Origin: Planctomycetota bacterium
GTDB taxonomy: Bacteria; Planctomycetota; Phycisphaerae; UBA1845
Assembly: GCA_030616775.1 (NCBI GenBank)
Contig: JAUWWQ010000028.1
Coordinates: 1-53,753, forward strand
Direction: 5' to 3'
DNA length: 53,753 nucleotides
The notes beneath the pieces were generated by a model. That model saw only the letters and a program-made list of their open reading frames with translations, was not told where the DNA came from and did not search any database. A program made the translations under genes and the position numbers. This document shows positions 6,570 to 15,224 of the stretch, piece after piece; positions within the stretch are counted from its first letter, which is position 1, and every line of letters starts with the position of its first letter.

Positions 6570-8371
6570 CGGTTCACTCCCAGCGAGAAGCTGCGCACGC
6601 GGGACGGCGTCCCGCCACGGGCCGTGTTGGCATAAGGGAAATTGATGTGTGTCAGACCGTGACACGTCATTGTGCAATTTCCTGATAACGTCCCCGTGTC
6701 GACGTATTCAACGCGTCTCCCACTCGGCGTATCCGCAGGCATTACCACGGACAGATCGAAGTTGATCAAGTTGCTGTGATTGACGCTGTTGCCCTGGCCG
6801 CGATAGATCCCGTGGGAGTCATGGCAGACGCTGCACGGGGTACGGGCGTCGACGATGTGACGACTGTGCAGCGAGAAGCTCTCATTGTTGATAATACTGT
6901 CTTGGCTGTGGCAGCCGTAGCACAACGCGTACGCCTGGGCACTTTCCGTGGTGAAGTCGTCGGTCTCATAGTTGCGCACCAGCAACGGTTCGAAGATGGA
7001 ACCGTGTGGGCCGTTGGCCCCGGAACCGCGCGCCGACCGGGCGTTATCGCTGTTATGGCAATCCGTGCAGGTGATAATGCTCCCGATCCGTAACGGCGGG
7101 ATCAGACTAACGCTGGTGCTGTTCCGTCTCGGCCCCGCGACCGGATGAAACGAGGGATTGGACACCTGAAACTCCAGCCGCGTGTTGGTTTGAGTGACCT
7201 GTCGCGAGGTTCTGATCCGCGGCCGGCTGACGCTGTCTCCGTGGCACTTGAAGCAGATTTCATAGAGGAACTTGGCATCGTCGGTTTCGCGGCCGGTGAT
7301 GGTTACGCCGGATGCGTTCAGGTTGGGCCCCTTGACAGTTTGTCCGAACGTACTGCGCACAGTTCCAATGGGGTTGTGCCGGGCGGCGTGTGGGTTGTGG
7401 CAGTCCACGCATTCAACGTGTCGCCGCATGGTGAATGGAATCTCAGCCGGATCATGGACTCCCGTACGGAATCGCCCGTCGTGGCCCGAGCGCTTGTAGA
7501 TGTCTGAAGCGATATTGAACCCGGCGATTGCACCGCTATGACAATTGAGGCAGTTGTCCTCTTCGCGCTCGAATCGCAGCAGCCTCTCTCTGTGTGGGGC
7601 TGAATGAATCTTGTGGCAGGTCAGGCAGCCGTTGTCGCTGACGGTGGCATACTTCAAGCGCTCTTGCGGATCGACCGTCCGTCCGGTGGTGCGCTTGCCG
7701 CTGGTGGCATGCCCAGAGTGCATCCACCCCTTCATATCGTGACAAGCCACGCATATGGCCGACATCTGATCCGAGATCCGCAGAAAATCGCCCAACTCAT
7801 CGTTGTGCGGATCGTGGCATGTCGTGCAATGCACTTCACTGTGGACGCCCAGGGGCAGGTCCCGGGTGACCACCTCGGGCGGCCGAATCTGCCTATCTAT
7901 GTTGGACAGGGCCCGGTCATATCGAAAGCCGATCGGATGGTCATCGGACAGATCGTTGGTCAGGTCGGCCATTCCCGGCGGAATTGTTCTGGCGGTCATG
8001 ACGATCGGGTGAGTAACCGGGCGCGAGAGCACGTTACCAAGTGCCATAGATCCGTCATGGCAGCTAAGGCACATCTTGGACGGTCCGTAAGGCTGATCAA
8101 TTCGAGCGTCGGTCGTGGAACTCTCATAGATGCGATAATAGGTCCGGGGGTTCGCCCGGTTCCACAGGGGCGTCTGCGGGGCGGCGTTGTGCGGCGTGTG
8201 GCAGAAGATACAGACTCTGCCTTCCTGCACGGCACGAATAGGCCCGGGCCCACGAGCAGACAGATCGTGCTTGGAATTGACCACCGACTCATCGGCAAAA
8301 GTCACTGCCGTCAAGTTCGTTAACACAAGTAGGGCAGGCGTCGCCCACCCGGCAGTTCGTCGCATCGTCAT
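6566..8371 (-). CDS. Large multihaem c-type cytochrome (11 CxxCH plus one CX3CH)
   Basis: This exported protein of 601 residues has a signal peptide ending around TAVTFA. It carries eleven CxxCH motifs in order: CIFCH, CLSCH, CTTCH, CVACH, CLTCH, CLNCH, CVDCH, CFKCH, CTDCH, CYGCH and CSVCH. Near the C-terminus is an atypical CTMTCH with three residues between the cysteines. Repeated CHDPHN/CHNPHA/CHTPHN strings place it in the doubled-CXXCH family used for long-range electron transfer. It overlaps the upstream NHL gene by four bases and the downstream tetraheme gene by four. With the porin two genes upstream it resembles the decahaem or dodecahaem component of a porin-cytochrome conduit. Confidence 0.9.
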   Translation of the reverse strand: MTMRRTAGWATPALLVLTNLTAVTFADESVVNSKHDLSARGPGPIRAVQEGRVCIFCHTPHNAAPQTPLWNRANPRTYYRIYESSTTDARIDQPYGPSKMCLSCHDGSMALGNVLSRPVTHPIVMTARTIPPGMADLTNDLSDDHPIGFRYDRALSNIDRQIRPPEVVTRDLPLGVHSEVHCTTCHDPHNDELGDFLRISDQMSAICVACHDMKGWMHSGHATSGKRTTGRTVDPQERLKYATVSDNGCLTCHKIHSAPHRERLLRFEREEDNCLNCHSGAIAGFNIASDIYKRSGHDGRFRTGVHDPAEIPFTMRRHVECVDCHNPHAARHNPIGTVRSTFGQTVKGPNLNASGVTITGRETDDAKFLYEICFKCHGDSVSRPRIRTSRQVTQTNTRLEFQVSNPSFHPVAGPRRNSTSVSLIPPLRIGSIITCTDCHNSDNARSARGSGANGPHGSIFEPLLVRNYETDDFTTESAQAYALCYGCHSQDSIINNESFSLHSRHIVDARTPCSVCHDSHGIYRGQGNSVNHSNLINFDLSVVMPADTPSGRRVEYVDTGTLSGNCTMTCHGLTHINFPYANTARGGTPSRVRSFSLGVNR

Positions 8372-9507
8372 GACGACGTCCTCATGTATTCAAATACCTG
8401 GACACGGTGGTTGCCCGAATCCGCCACCCAGATGCGGTTCTGATCATCGATCGCCAGCCCGGCAGGCAGCGAAAACTTGCCCGGGCTGCTACCCTCCTCT
8501 CCAAAAGCCATAAGCAGTCTCCCAACCTCATCGAAAATCTGGATGTTCTCAAAGTGGGCGTCAATGACATAAACATGTCCGTCGCCGTCAAATGCCACAC
8601 CCTTGGGCAGGGACAGATCACCGGCCCCGTCTCCCTTCTGGCCGATCGTCTTCACACAACGGCCATCCAGATCAAGCAGTTGCACCCGGAAATTCCCGCT
8701 GTCAGCCACAAGAAACCGGTCCCCGGCGGAGCAGATGTGTGTGGGAAAGTTGAACTCGCCCGGAGCGGTCCCTCGCTTGCCGATCGTCTTGATCAGCTTT
8801 CCGGCCAGATCGAACACGGTCAAGTGGTGGGCGTTGCCATCCACGACGTAGAGCTGCCTGCGTTTCGGTACGTAGGCGATGCCCACAGGACGCTTCAGCA
8901 CGTCGCTACCGAAACGCTGCCGAAAACTACCCTCGCTATCCAGTTCAATCACCTCGTGGCGCTGGGCATCGGTTACAAAGAGTCTTTCACCGGCCCAAGC
9001 TGCCCCCACAGGCGCCGCCAGCCGCTGATCACCAAAGCCGCTGACCATGTGGTGTGAGCGGCTGTCCAGGTCGATCACATGGACCGAACCCCCGCCCGGG
9101 TCGGCGATGGCCAGAACACCCGGATTCCGAACCGCCAACCCGTGCGGCCCCGAAAATCTGACCGGCGGGCGAGGGCCTCGGAAAGCGGCCTTTATGACTT
9201 CCATCCCCGATTGGCCGGCCTTCAAGTCCCGGCTGTCCGACAGGATGCCCAAAAGCTTGATACGCGGCGCGTCCGGTGGCGGCGGCCAGACTCGCGGCGG
9301 ATCCAACTGTGGAAACAGCATACCCTGGGGTCGGGCACACCCGGCCGTTACGCCGATACACAGCAGGGACAGGCTCACCACAACGGTGCGCACGCTTCCT
9401 GGCGCAACGGAGCTGCGGCTTTTGGCCCGTGCGGATATCCGCGCGAACTGAGCCTCGCAGCTTGCCCGAGGCACGACAGGAGAATAGTCATCGACGACCG
9501 AGTACAT
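8368..9507 (-). CDS. NHL-repeat lipoprotein of the cytochrome operon (second)
   Basis: This 379-residue product has a rather long N-region, a hydrophobic core (VVVSLSLLCIGVTAGC) and a lipobox Cys at about 57. A beta-propeller with NHL blades follows, including FVTDAQRHEVIEL, LYVVDGNAHHLTVFD, LVADSGNFRVQLLD, VYVIDAHFENIQIFD and WVADSGNHRVQVFE. ATG 9507 is chosen because GGGAG lies seven bases before it; it overlaps the porin stop by 20 bases. The ATGA overlap with the cytochrome gene downstream suggests fixed stoichiometry. A surface docking or assembly role beside the multihaem cytochromes is inferred; there is no haem motif or catalytic signature in it. Confidence 0.8.
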   Translation of the reverse strand: MYSVVDDYSPVVPRASCEAQFARISARAKSRSSVAPGSVRTVVVSLSLLCIGVTAGCARPQGMLFPQLDPPRVWPPPPDAPRIKLLGILSDSRDLKAGQSGMEVIKAAFRGPRPPVRFSGPHGLAVRNPGVLAIADPGGGSVHVIDLDSRSHHMVSGFGDQRLAAPVGAAWAGERLFVTDAQRHEVIELDSEGSFRQRFGSDVLKRPVGIAYVPKRRQLYVVDGNAHHLTVFDLAGKLIKTIGKRGTAPGEFNFPTHICSAGDRFLVADSGNFRVQLLDLDGRCVKTIGQKGDGAGDLSLPKGVAFDGDGHVYVIDAHFENIQIFDEVGRLLMAFGEEGSSPGKFSLPAGLAIDDQNRIWVADSGNHRVQVFEYMRTSS

Positions 9508-11557
9508 CGGGCAGCTCCCTGCGCACTCTGAAATACACGCCGTAGTTGTCTTCCTCGGAATCGGGGAGATCGAGGCGATCGTACTCCAAGGTAAGTTCAC
9601 CCGAAAGATCACCCACGACGTACTCCAGCCCGGCGGTAACATCCCAGGCCTGAGTGATCCCGGCGGCCGAATCGTCCTCATATCGATACGCGACGCGCTC
9701 AACCGTGGACAGCGAGTCGGTAAGACGCCAGCGGTGATCGAGTTCCGCGTCGATTACAGTGACATTACGGTCGGCAAACCCGTCTTCGAAGAAAAACCGG
9801 GACAGACGGGTCGAGGCATCCACGGAATGATCCGGGCTCTCGAGGATCCGCAGCAACCCGTCTAAGTGAAAGGCATCATACGGTTCCACCTTGTCGTCGA
9901 AGATCTCGAATTCGGCGCCGAGGGTGTAGCGTTTGGCCTCGTACTTGGTGCCGATGTGGTGGTGATTAGTCCGGTCGGCCCGTCGCAGGAAACCGGTCGA
10001 GACATCGTCTTCCTGATTGCGATACGAAAGTCGATAGTAGGGTGTCAGACCATTGGAGAAGCGCTGCTCGAGGCTGAAGTCGACACGTACCGTGTCGAGT
10101 TTACCGTCAGCGGGCGTGCGGATTTGGTAGTCAATCAGGACCGTGTTCCCATCCGCAATCTGCCCGGTCCGGATGCGGCTTATGCGGGTCACGTTGCCCT
10201 GCCTGAACACCGCGTAATCGATACCCAATCGATAGAACCGGCGGTTGCTGCTGTCAGTCACCACGATGGTACCCGGAACCACATTACGGTTCCGTAGGAT
10301 AAGCGCGAAAGGATCGCGGAAGGTATGGGCCTCGTCCAGTACGATCCGCCGTCCGTTGTCACCGTCGACCTCCTCCGTGTCGTATGCCAGGGCCAGGTTG
10401 GCGTAGAGATGGCCGAAGCGGTTGCGGCGGTTGTACTGCCAGTCTACCGAAGCGCCGTATTGGGTGGTGTTGATATCGTCTTCGATGTCCTCATACAGGC
10501 CGAAGACGTCCACTGTCGTGGTCAGGTTGGTGTACATCTGGTGGACCAGTTGGAAGTCGGCCCGCTGAGTTTCGATGTCCAACCCGGCGTAGCGTTCACG
10601 GTTGAACTGGTATTTGTAAAGCGTTTGCAGGTCATCGGTGTGTCTCAGCGTAAGCTGCGGGCCGATCTCGAAGAAGTCACGGGCGAAATCGCCGCTCTCC
10701 TCCTGCCAGTGGACAAGCGTTCGCAAACCGTGCTGATGCTGCTCGCCGAATTCGAGCTGATGCTCGACGATCAGCAGGTCGCGCGTCGTCTCGAAGGGCT
10801 CCCGCAGGCCCTGGTACTCCTGCTTGGTCTCAGCATGTTCGTAGGAGAGCTTGAACCGATGGTGATCGGTGATCAGCCAGTCGGCACCATAACGCAACGT
10901 GCTTTCCGTAAAGTGCTCATTGTCGCGGCGGTCGACGTTGCCGGTCCGGTCGGTCTCGAGGTAATCATAGGACAACTCCATGGGCACCTTTTGGTGGGAA
11001 TAAACCCAACTGGTGCCGAACCCCGTCCGCCGCTGGTTGAGGGTCGGTTGAAACCGGCGGTTGATTCGGTCCTCCAGACGCAGGCCGTATACCGAGCCCG
11101 AGAACTCTTGCCCCTGGAAGAAGTTGGCCCGCAGATCGAACTCCAGCAGATACCCGTTGTCGTCATCAGTTCGGTCGAAGGAGTCCGTATCCTCCTTGAA
11201 GCGATTCTGGGTCAGGGCAACGCTGAAGTCACCGCCGAAGGAGATTAAGCCGGGGTCCCACACCCAACCACCGAGCTTCAGGCCGATCCTCTCTTCGAGC
11301 CTCCAGTCGCGGTTACGCTGCGTCAAGTTCCGTCCGTACCCGACTCTCCTGGACGTTTCGACTCTGGTGTACGAGTACTCGCCTTCGAGCTCCAGGTAAG
11401 CGTCGAGATGGTCAAGACTGAAGTACTTGGGCCTTTGGGGTGTTGTAGCCGCCTCGTCGGAGGCATAGGCCACTGGAACGCCCGCGGCCCCGAGCAGGAT
11501 TGCCCAGGCCGCGCAGCTAGACACCGCAAAGCGCAAGGTGCTGACCGCGCCAGACAT
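9488..11557 (-). CDS. Outer-membrane beta-barrel porin of the cytochrome operon
   Basis: The 689-residue product has a clear signal peptide (cleavage likely after PVAYA) followed by alternating short beta strands rich in Tyr, Arg and Asp, for example YLELEGEYSYTRVE, LRYGADWLI and LTPYYRLSYRNQE. This is the texture of a 20-plus-strand barrel such as MtrB-type porins, though no MtrB-specific motif was identified. No CxxC was seen near the start. ATG 11557 has GGAAAGG six bases upstream; a start 24 bases earlier is possible. It heads an operon containing two multihaem cytochromes, so it probably sheathes a cytochrome through the outer membrane. Confidence 0.75.
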   Translation of the reverse strand: MSGAVSTLRFAVSSCAAWAILLGAAGVPVAYASDEAATTPQRPKYFSLDHLDAYLELEGEYSYTRVETSRRVGYGRNLTQRNRDWRLEERIGLKLGGWVWDPGLISFGGDFSVALTQNRFKEDTDSFDRTDDDNGYLLEFDLRANFFQGQEFSGSVYGLRLEDRINRRFQPTLNQRRTGFGTSWVYSHQKVPMELSYDYLETDRTGNVDRRDNEHFTESTLRYGADWLITDHHRFKLSYEHAETKQEYQGLREPFETTRDLLIVEHQLEFGEQHQHGLRTLVHWQEESGDFARDFFEIGPQLTLRHTDDLQTLYKYQFNRERYAGLDIETQRADFQLVHQMYTNLTTTVDVFGLYEDIEDDINTTQYGASVDWQYNRRNRFGHLYANLALAYDTEEVDGDNGRRIVLDEAHTFRDPFALILRNRNVVPGTIVVTDSSNRRFYRLGIDYAVFRQGNVTRISRIRTGQIADGNTVLIDYQIRTPADGKLDTVRVDFSLEQRFSNGLTPYYRLSYRNQEDDVSTGFLRRADRTNHHHIGTKYEAKRYTLGAEFEIFDDKVEPYDAFHLDGLLRILESPDHSVDASTRLSRFFFEDGFADRNVTVIDAELDHRWRLTDSLSTVERVAYRYEDDSAAGITQAWDVTAGLEYVVGDLSGELTLEYDRLDLPDSEEDNYGVYFRVRRELPDVLGRR

Positions 11558-11653
11558 CGCACACCTTTCCGCTGATTCCACTCAATTACCGCGTCCAACC
11601 TGACGCTAAGGTGGTAGAGCATCCGCCCACCACCAACGGCTGGACAACGGCTT

Positions 11654-11682
11654 CATATAGGCGATCAGAGCCGGATTGGCAA
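11654..11682 (-). promoter_or_regulatory. Candidate promoter of the porin-cytochrome operon
   Basis: On the minus strand TTGCCA (11682-11677) and TATATG (11659-11654) are separated by 17 bases, leaving a leader of about 90 bases before the porin ATG at 11557. Confidence 0.45.
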
Positions 11683-11895
11683 CAAGAAATTTCCCAGCGA
11701 TGCGCCGAGGCGTATACGCACCGGTCTGCCCCGGCGGTGTGGAGCAGCACGCAGGGCCGCAGCCGGCTATTGGGCTCCGCCTGATTTTGTACAGTGCGCT
11801 CACTAATTCACAGGTCGATACCCCGTAAAAACACTGCTCAGAAGCCTGGGACAATGGGGTGGAACAGAAGCGAAGAGGGAGAGGGTGTAGCCAAG

Positions 11896-11992
11896 CATCG
11901 CTGGACCGAGAATCCATCGCTGGACCGAGAATCCCTTCTCGGTCCTCTGGCAGGTGCCGAGAATCCCGATGCACATCGGGACTCGGCACAGC
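11896..11992. repeat. Short direct repeat and two hairpins in the divergent region
   Basis: A 19-base unit CATCGCTGGACCGAGAATC is present twice in tandem (11896-11933). It is followed by a GGACCGAGAA/TTCTCGGTCC hairpin and then a longer near-perfect hairpin (11957-11992) with GTGCCGAG and CGGCAC ends and a TCCCGATG/CATCGGGA inner stem. The remainder of the 11558-12201 gap shows no gene. The position between two divergent electron-transfer transcripts makes a regulatory role possible but unproven. Confidence 0.5.
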
Positions 11993-12116
11993 GTATAGTG
12001 AAGGCCGGGGTGTAATCGGGCTGGAGACGAAACGAAAGCCTGGAACGGTGTGGAACGCCTATCGATCTACAACCGCCCTGCTCTCGGGGCCGGGCCAACA
12101 TCCTGCAAAAAAACTA

Positions 12117-12144
12117 TTGATCTTCCCGAACCAGCGGGTATCGT
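12117..12144 (+). promoter_or_regulatory. Candidate promoter of the 5-haem lipoprotein gene
   Basis: TTGATC (12117-12122) and TATCGT (12139-12144) are separated by 16 bases and lie about 60 bases before the ATG at 12202. The -10 match is modest. Confidence 0.35.
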
Positions 12145-12201
12145 GGGGTAGTCAAGAGCATCCACCGACGGGGCGTTGGTGCGGTCGACCCGAGGTATAC
12201 C

Positions 12202-12765
12202 ATGCGTAAGGTCGTTTGTGTAATTGCATTGTGTTGGCTTGTCTCCCTGGGATGTTCGCAGGAAGCGCGCCAGCGGCTCAAGCATTGGTTCTTTGAGGTT
12301 CCTGAGGAAGGTGCGGCGGAGACGGTGGCCGAGGGTCTCGCGCCCTCGATGCAAAGGCCGGAGGTCCTGCCGCTTCCCCGGCCCAGATTCGCATCGCAAC
12401 ATCCGCCGTTTATCTTGCGCGAGTGTCTTGGCTGCCACGACGCCGGGCAACGCATGCAGGTTCGTGATGATTTGCTGGACTCCTGCCGGACCTGCCACGT
12501 CCGCTTCTTCTCGGAAGAGGTAGGGCATAGTCCGGTTGCGGATGGGGAATGCCTCGAATGCCACGAGCAGCATCGCAGCGAAAGACGGTATCTGTTAAAG
12601 TTACCGGTGCTCGATCTGTGCGTCGAGTGTCACGACGAACCTGAAGAGTTGAGTGAGCCGGCCCACACTGTGGCCCAGGTCGAGCAATGCACCGCCTGCC
12701 ACGACCCGCACTTCGGCACGGGGATGCTGCTCAAGCCGAACCCCACTATCCCGATACCGGAGTGA
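12202..12765 (+). CDS. Pentahaem c-type cytochrome lipoprotein
   Basis: The 187-residue product starts with a short lipoprotein signal ([12 protein letters not shown], lipidated Cys at 18). It has five CxxCH motifs: CLGCH, CRTCH, CLECH, CVECH and CTACH. CHEQH and CHDPHF after two of them fit the doubled-CXXCH family. GAGG precedes the ATG by six bases. It diverges from the porin-cytochrome operon and probably serves as a membrane-tethered periplasmic or surface electron carrier feeding it. The number of haems and the lipid anchor are read directly; the direction of electron flow is not known. Confidence 0.85.
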   Translation: MRKVVCVIALCWLVSLGCSQEARQRLKHWFFEVPEEGAAETVAEGLAPSMQRPEVLPLPRPRFASQHPPFILRECLGCHDAGQRMQVRDDLLDSCRTCHVRFFSEEVGHSPVADGECLECHEQHRSERRYLLKLPVLDLCVECHDEPEELSEPAHTVAQVEQCTACHDPHFGTGMLLKPNPTIPIPE

Positions 12766-12816
12766 TGCAATCTCAAACCGCAGTTCCGAAGGACTGCGCA
12801 ACAAAGGACGATCCCA

Positions 12817-13395
12817 ATGCAGCGAAGAATGATTCATGCATCGAACATGACCTCTCGTCAATCGACAACGCGCCGATCCGCTAATCGAGGTGCTGGGCTC
12901 TTCCGCGTCTCCAGCTGGCCAATTGGGCTGAGCGCAATCGCCCTGGCTTTGGGCATGATGGGGTGCGGCACCAACCTGGATGAGATCCTCTTCCAGAGCG
13001 GTACGGCTCTGGGTCGAACCTACCTCGATCTACTCTTGACGGACGTGGCCAACACGCTCGCGGAAAGGTGTGATCAAGACGACGAGCCGGTCGACGGCGA
13101 CCAGAACGGCGACGACGCCGATGACGGCAACGGCGGTGACAACGGCACCACGGATGGTGGGTTCGAGGACCTCGTGGGTGACCCGGCCGCCGGTGAGCCG
13201 CTCTATGCCTCGTGTGCGGCGTGTCACTGCGCCGATGCCGGCGGTGGTTGTCTGCCTGGTACCCCAGGCGTTGTCGGCGTTAGCGCTGAGACCCTGGATG
13301 AGTTCCTTCGGGGCGACGCCCCTCATCCGCCCTCTGATCTTACCGACCAGGAAATCGTTGATCTGGAAGCCTACTTAGCCCCCCTCGGCGAGTGA
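12817..13395 (+). CDS. Mono-haem cytochrome c lipoprotein with acidic linker
   Basis: This 192-residue protein has a basic start, a hydrophobic core and a lipobox (LALGMMGC, Cys about 50). A 35-residue Asp/Gly/Asn-rich linker (residues about 85-120) follows, then a small cytochrome c domain with LYASCAACHCADAGGG as the only haem site and a C-terminal DQEIVDLEAYL helix. Methionine ligands are not obvious. AAAGGA lies eight bases before the ATG. It sits 51 bases after the pentahaem gene and is probably co-transcribed. The acidic low-complexity linker may let the haem domain swing between partners, which is inference. Its stop is directly followed, in the same frame, by an AbiEii fragment. Confidence 0.75.
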   Translation: MQRRMIHASNMTSRQSTTRRSANRGAGLFRVSSWPIGLSAIALALGMMGCGTNLDEILFQSGTALGRTYLDLLLTDVANTLAERCDQDDEPVDGDQNGDDADDGNGGDNGTTDGGFEDLVGDPAAGEPLYASCAACHCADAGGGCLPGTPGVVGVSAETLDEFLRGDAPHPPSDLTDQEIVDLEAYLAPLGE

Positions 13396-13866
13396 CGGCT
13401 TCGTGACACCCGTTGGGCACGGCCGCTCGCGGTTGCCAACCCGTGGTTCACCGGCGAGGCCAGCGTCACGACGTACCTACTGGACGAGCTAATGGGCACG
13501 AAACTGCGTGCCCTCTACCAGCGTCGCAAAGGGCGCGACCTCTTCGATCTGTGGCTGTGCCGTGGCTTGCTGGACCCGGAGCAGGTGGTGGCGTGCTTTA
13601 CTGCCTACATGAAGCACGAGAAGCGGACGATCTCGCGCGCTGAGTTTGAGCGGAACTTGTTCGAAAAGGAAACTGGCTCTGCTTTCCTGGACGACATCAG
13701 ACCGCTTCTGGCAGCGGGCATCAGCTATGACGCCAGCGTGGCCGCGACGATCGTCCGCGAGAACCTTATCAGTCGGCTGACTGGAGAACCCTGGCGGGGG
13801 ACGCCGTTTGCTGGTGACGCGGAAAGACGCGGCGGACCACGCCGGGGCAAGGGACGCAAGAAGTAG
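13396..13866 (+). pseudogene. AbiEii-type nucleotidyltransferase toxin, N-terminally truncated
   Basis: Reading on in the frame of the upstream cytochrome gives PLAVANPWFTGEASVTTYLL, then DELMGTKLRALYQRRKGRDLFDLW. These are the hallmark C-terminal motifs of AbiEii/MenT-like toxins. A full protein is about 280-300 residues and has its nucleotide-binding GSxxxxD motif near the N-terminus. That half is absent, and the fragment begins immediately after the stop codon of the cytochrome gene. No AbiEi antitoxin is visible. An internal ATG at 13492 could yield 124 residues, but without the catalytic part. It is a dead remnant of a toxin-antitoxin or phage-abortive locus. Confidence 0.75.
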
Positions 13867-13977
13867 AGTGCATGGCCGTTTACCGCCATCCGATCAACGC
13901 CATCCTGTTCCTGTTCCGTCTGTCGGCCTGGTCGTGCCTTACCCGAGGCAGCGTAAGAACATCGCCGCAATGAGGAC

Positions 13978-14535
13978 ATGACGATGGTTCAGGCCAAGAC
14001 ATCCTCGACTCAGAAAGCCGGGTATATCAAGGACGTTCGTGGACGAAGAGTGACACAGCTCGATCCGATCACCTTGCGCTTGCAGGGCAGAATGGAGGGG
14101 CTTCCACCGGACCTCCTCCAAGACATATGCGGGCGGATTGGCACGCGGATGACGCGGACCGAACTGTGGCTATTCGGTTCACCGCGCATCATGCACTGGG
14201 TGATCCGCCTGAGCGTAGTTGGCTTCAGCCTTCTCCTGGCCCTGTGCGTCGCCGTGGCGATCATTCGCCCTTTGGCGCTTGGCTCAACCGTGCGTTACTT
14301 GTCCCCGCTGAGTGCCAGCCTGGCATTCCTGTACCTGCTGTGGATCGTTGCGCGCCGCATGCGGTCTCGCCGAGTCATCGAGATTATGCTCGAATACCTC
14401 CGCTGCCCGCATTGCGGGTACGACATCCGTGGGTTGCCCACTGACCCCGAAGACGGGGCCACCATCTGTCCCGAATGTGGCTGTGCCTGGGAAGTGGACA
14501 GCTCCCAGGCCGTCGGAGAGCACGGCAATGGCTGA
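13978..14535 (+). CDS. Membrane protein with C-terminal double zinc ribbon (copy 1)
   Basis: The 185-residue product has a soluble N-terminal part with GYIKDVRGRRVTQLD, two hydrophobic segments (about 76-98 and 108-124) and a C-terminal ribbon. The ribbon has cysteines in YLRCPHCGYDIRGLP and ICPECGCAW, spaced as a zinc-ribbon pair. This tail is a common planctomycete module of unknown function. It overlaps the following paralogue by eight bases. The N-terminal segment resembles that of the second copy (RIKDARGRKVTQLD), so the pair arose by duplication. Its role is unknown; binding of a zinc ion is the only safe prediction. Confidence 0.7.
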   Translation: MTMVQAKTSSTQKAGYIKDVRGRRVTQLDPITLRLQGRMEGLPPDLLQDICGRIGTRMTRTELWLFGSPRIMHWVIRLSVVGFSLLLALCVAVAIIRPLALGSTVRYLSPLSASLAFLYLLWIVARRMRSRRVIEIMLEYLRCPHCGYDIRGLPTDPEDGATICPECGCAWEVDSSQAVGEHGNG

Positions 14536-15208
14536 GAAGCAAGCACGTCACGCCCAGCGGGCTGGACGCATCAAGGACGCTCGCGGCCGCAAGGTGACTC
14601 AGCTTGATCTCATCGCGATGTACTTGCTGCGTCAACACAACGTGATCGAAGCCGACGTACTGCAAGCCATCGCACACGAGAAGGGCGTCAGGATCACGGG
14701 GAAAGAACGCGCTTCGCTGGTCGTTGGCGTCGTCGGCGCACTCCTCGTAATCAGTCTCTTCACCCACGCGGTCCTCACCGGCGATATACGCGGTGCCCCC
14801 CTCGCAAAGTCCTCCAGTCTGATCTTTCTCTGCGCCATTCCGTTTTCAGCCTGGTACCGTATAAAGCGGTCACGTTTCGGCAAGGTCGCGGCGGCGATGC
14901 TCAAGTATCTCCGCTGCCCGCACTGCGGCTATGACCTACGCTTGTTGCCCATCGATCCCGCCGATGGCGCAACCATCTGTCCCGAGTGCGGCTGCGCCTG
15001 GAGATTAGATAACTTCCAGGCCGCAGGGGGAATCACCCGATTCAAGAAACCCGGCCAATCCCGAGAATCGGGCTTGCCAAAGCGGCCCTCCACGGCCATC
15101 TTCATAGCAACGCTCCTTTCGATTTGGACCTGGTTTTGCGGAAGCCCAAATCGGCAAAAAGGAGCGTACCTCATTGATAAAACGGCTATATCGCTTCATG
15201 ATGGTTAA
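14528..15208 (+). CDS. Membrane protein with double zinc ribbon (copy 2)
   Basis: The 226-residue product is a tandem paralogue of the gene before it. It shares RIKDARGRKVTQLD near residue 15, two hydrophobic stretches (about 60-78 and 90-104) and the ribbon motifs YLRCPHCGYDLRLLP and ICPECGCAW. It carries an extra C-terminal extension of about 60 residues with another hydrophobic patch, absent from copy 1. ATG 14528 overlaps the stop of copy 1 (ATGGCTGA). Longer in-frame starts upstream would lie wholly inside copy 1 and are rejected. Function is unknown. Confidence 0.7.
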   Translation: MAEKQARHAQRAGRIKDARGRKVTQLDLIAMYLLRQHNVIEADVLQAIAHEKGVRITGKERASLVVGVVGALLVISLFTHAVLTGDIRGAPLAKSSSLIFLCAIPFSAWYRIKRSRFGKVAAAMLKYLRCPHCGYDLRLLPIDPADGATICPECGCAWRLDNFQAAGGITRFKKPGQSRESGLPKRPSTAIFIATLLSIWTWFCGSPNRQKGAYLIDKTAISLHDG

Positions 15209-15224
15209 CGGCGTTGGGTGCCCT

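Noticed and set aside
10325-11248. 307-codon plus-strand frame antisense to the porin gene
   Set aside because: It lies wholly inside the porin, has no ribosome site or domain, and reflects high GC in the opposite frame.
14312-14527. N-terminal extension of the second zinc-ribbon protein
   Set aside because: It lies entirely inside the first zinc-ribbon gene in another frame; ATG 14528 gives the paralogous N-terminus.
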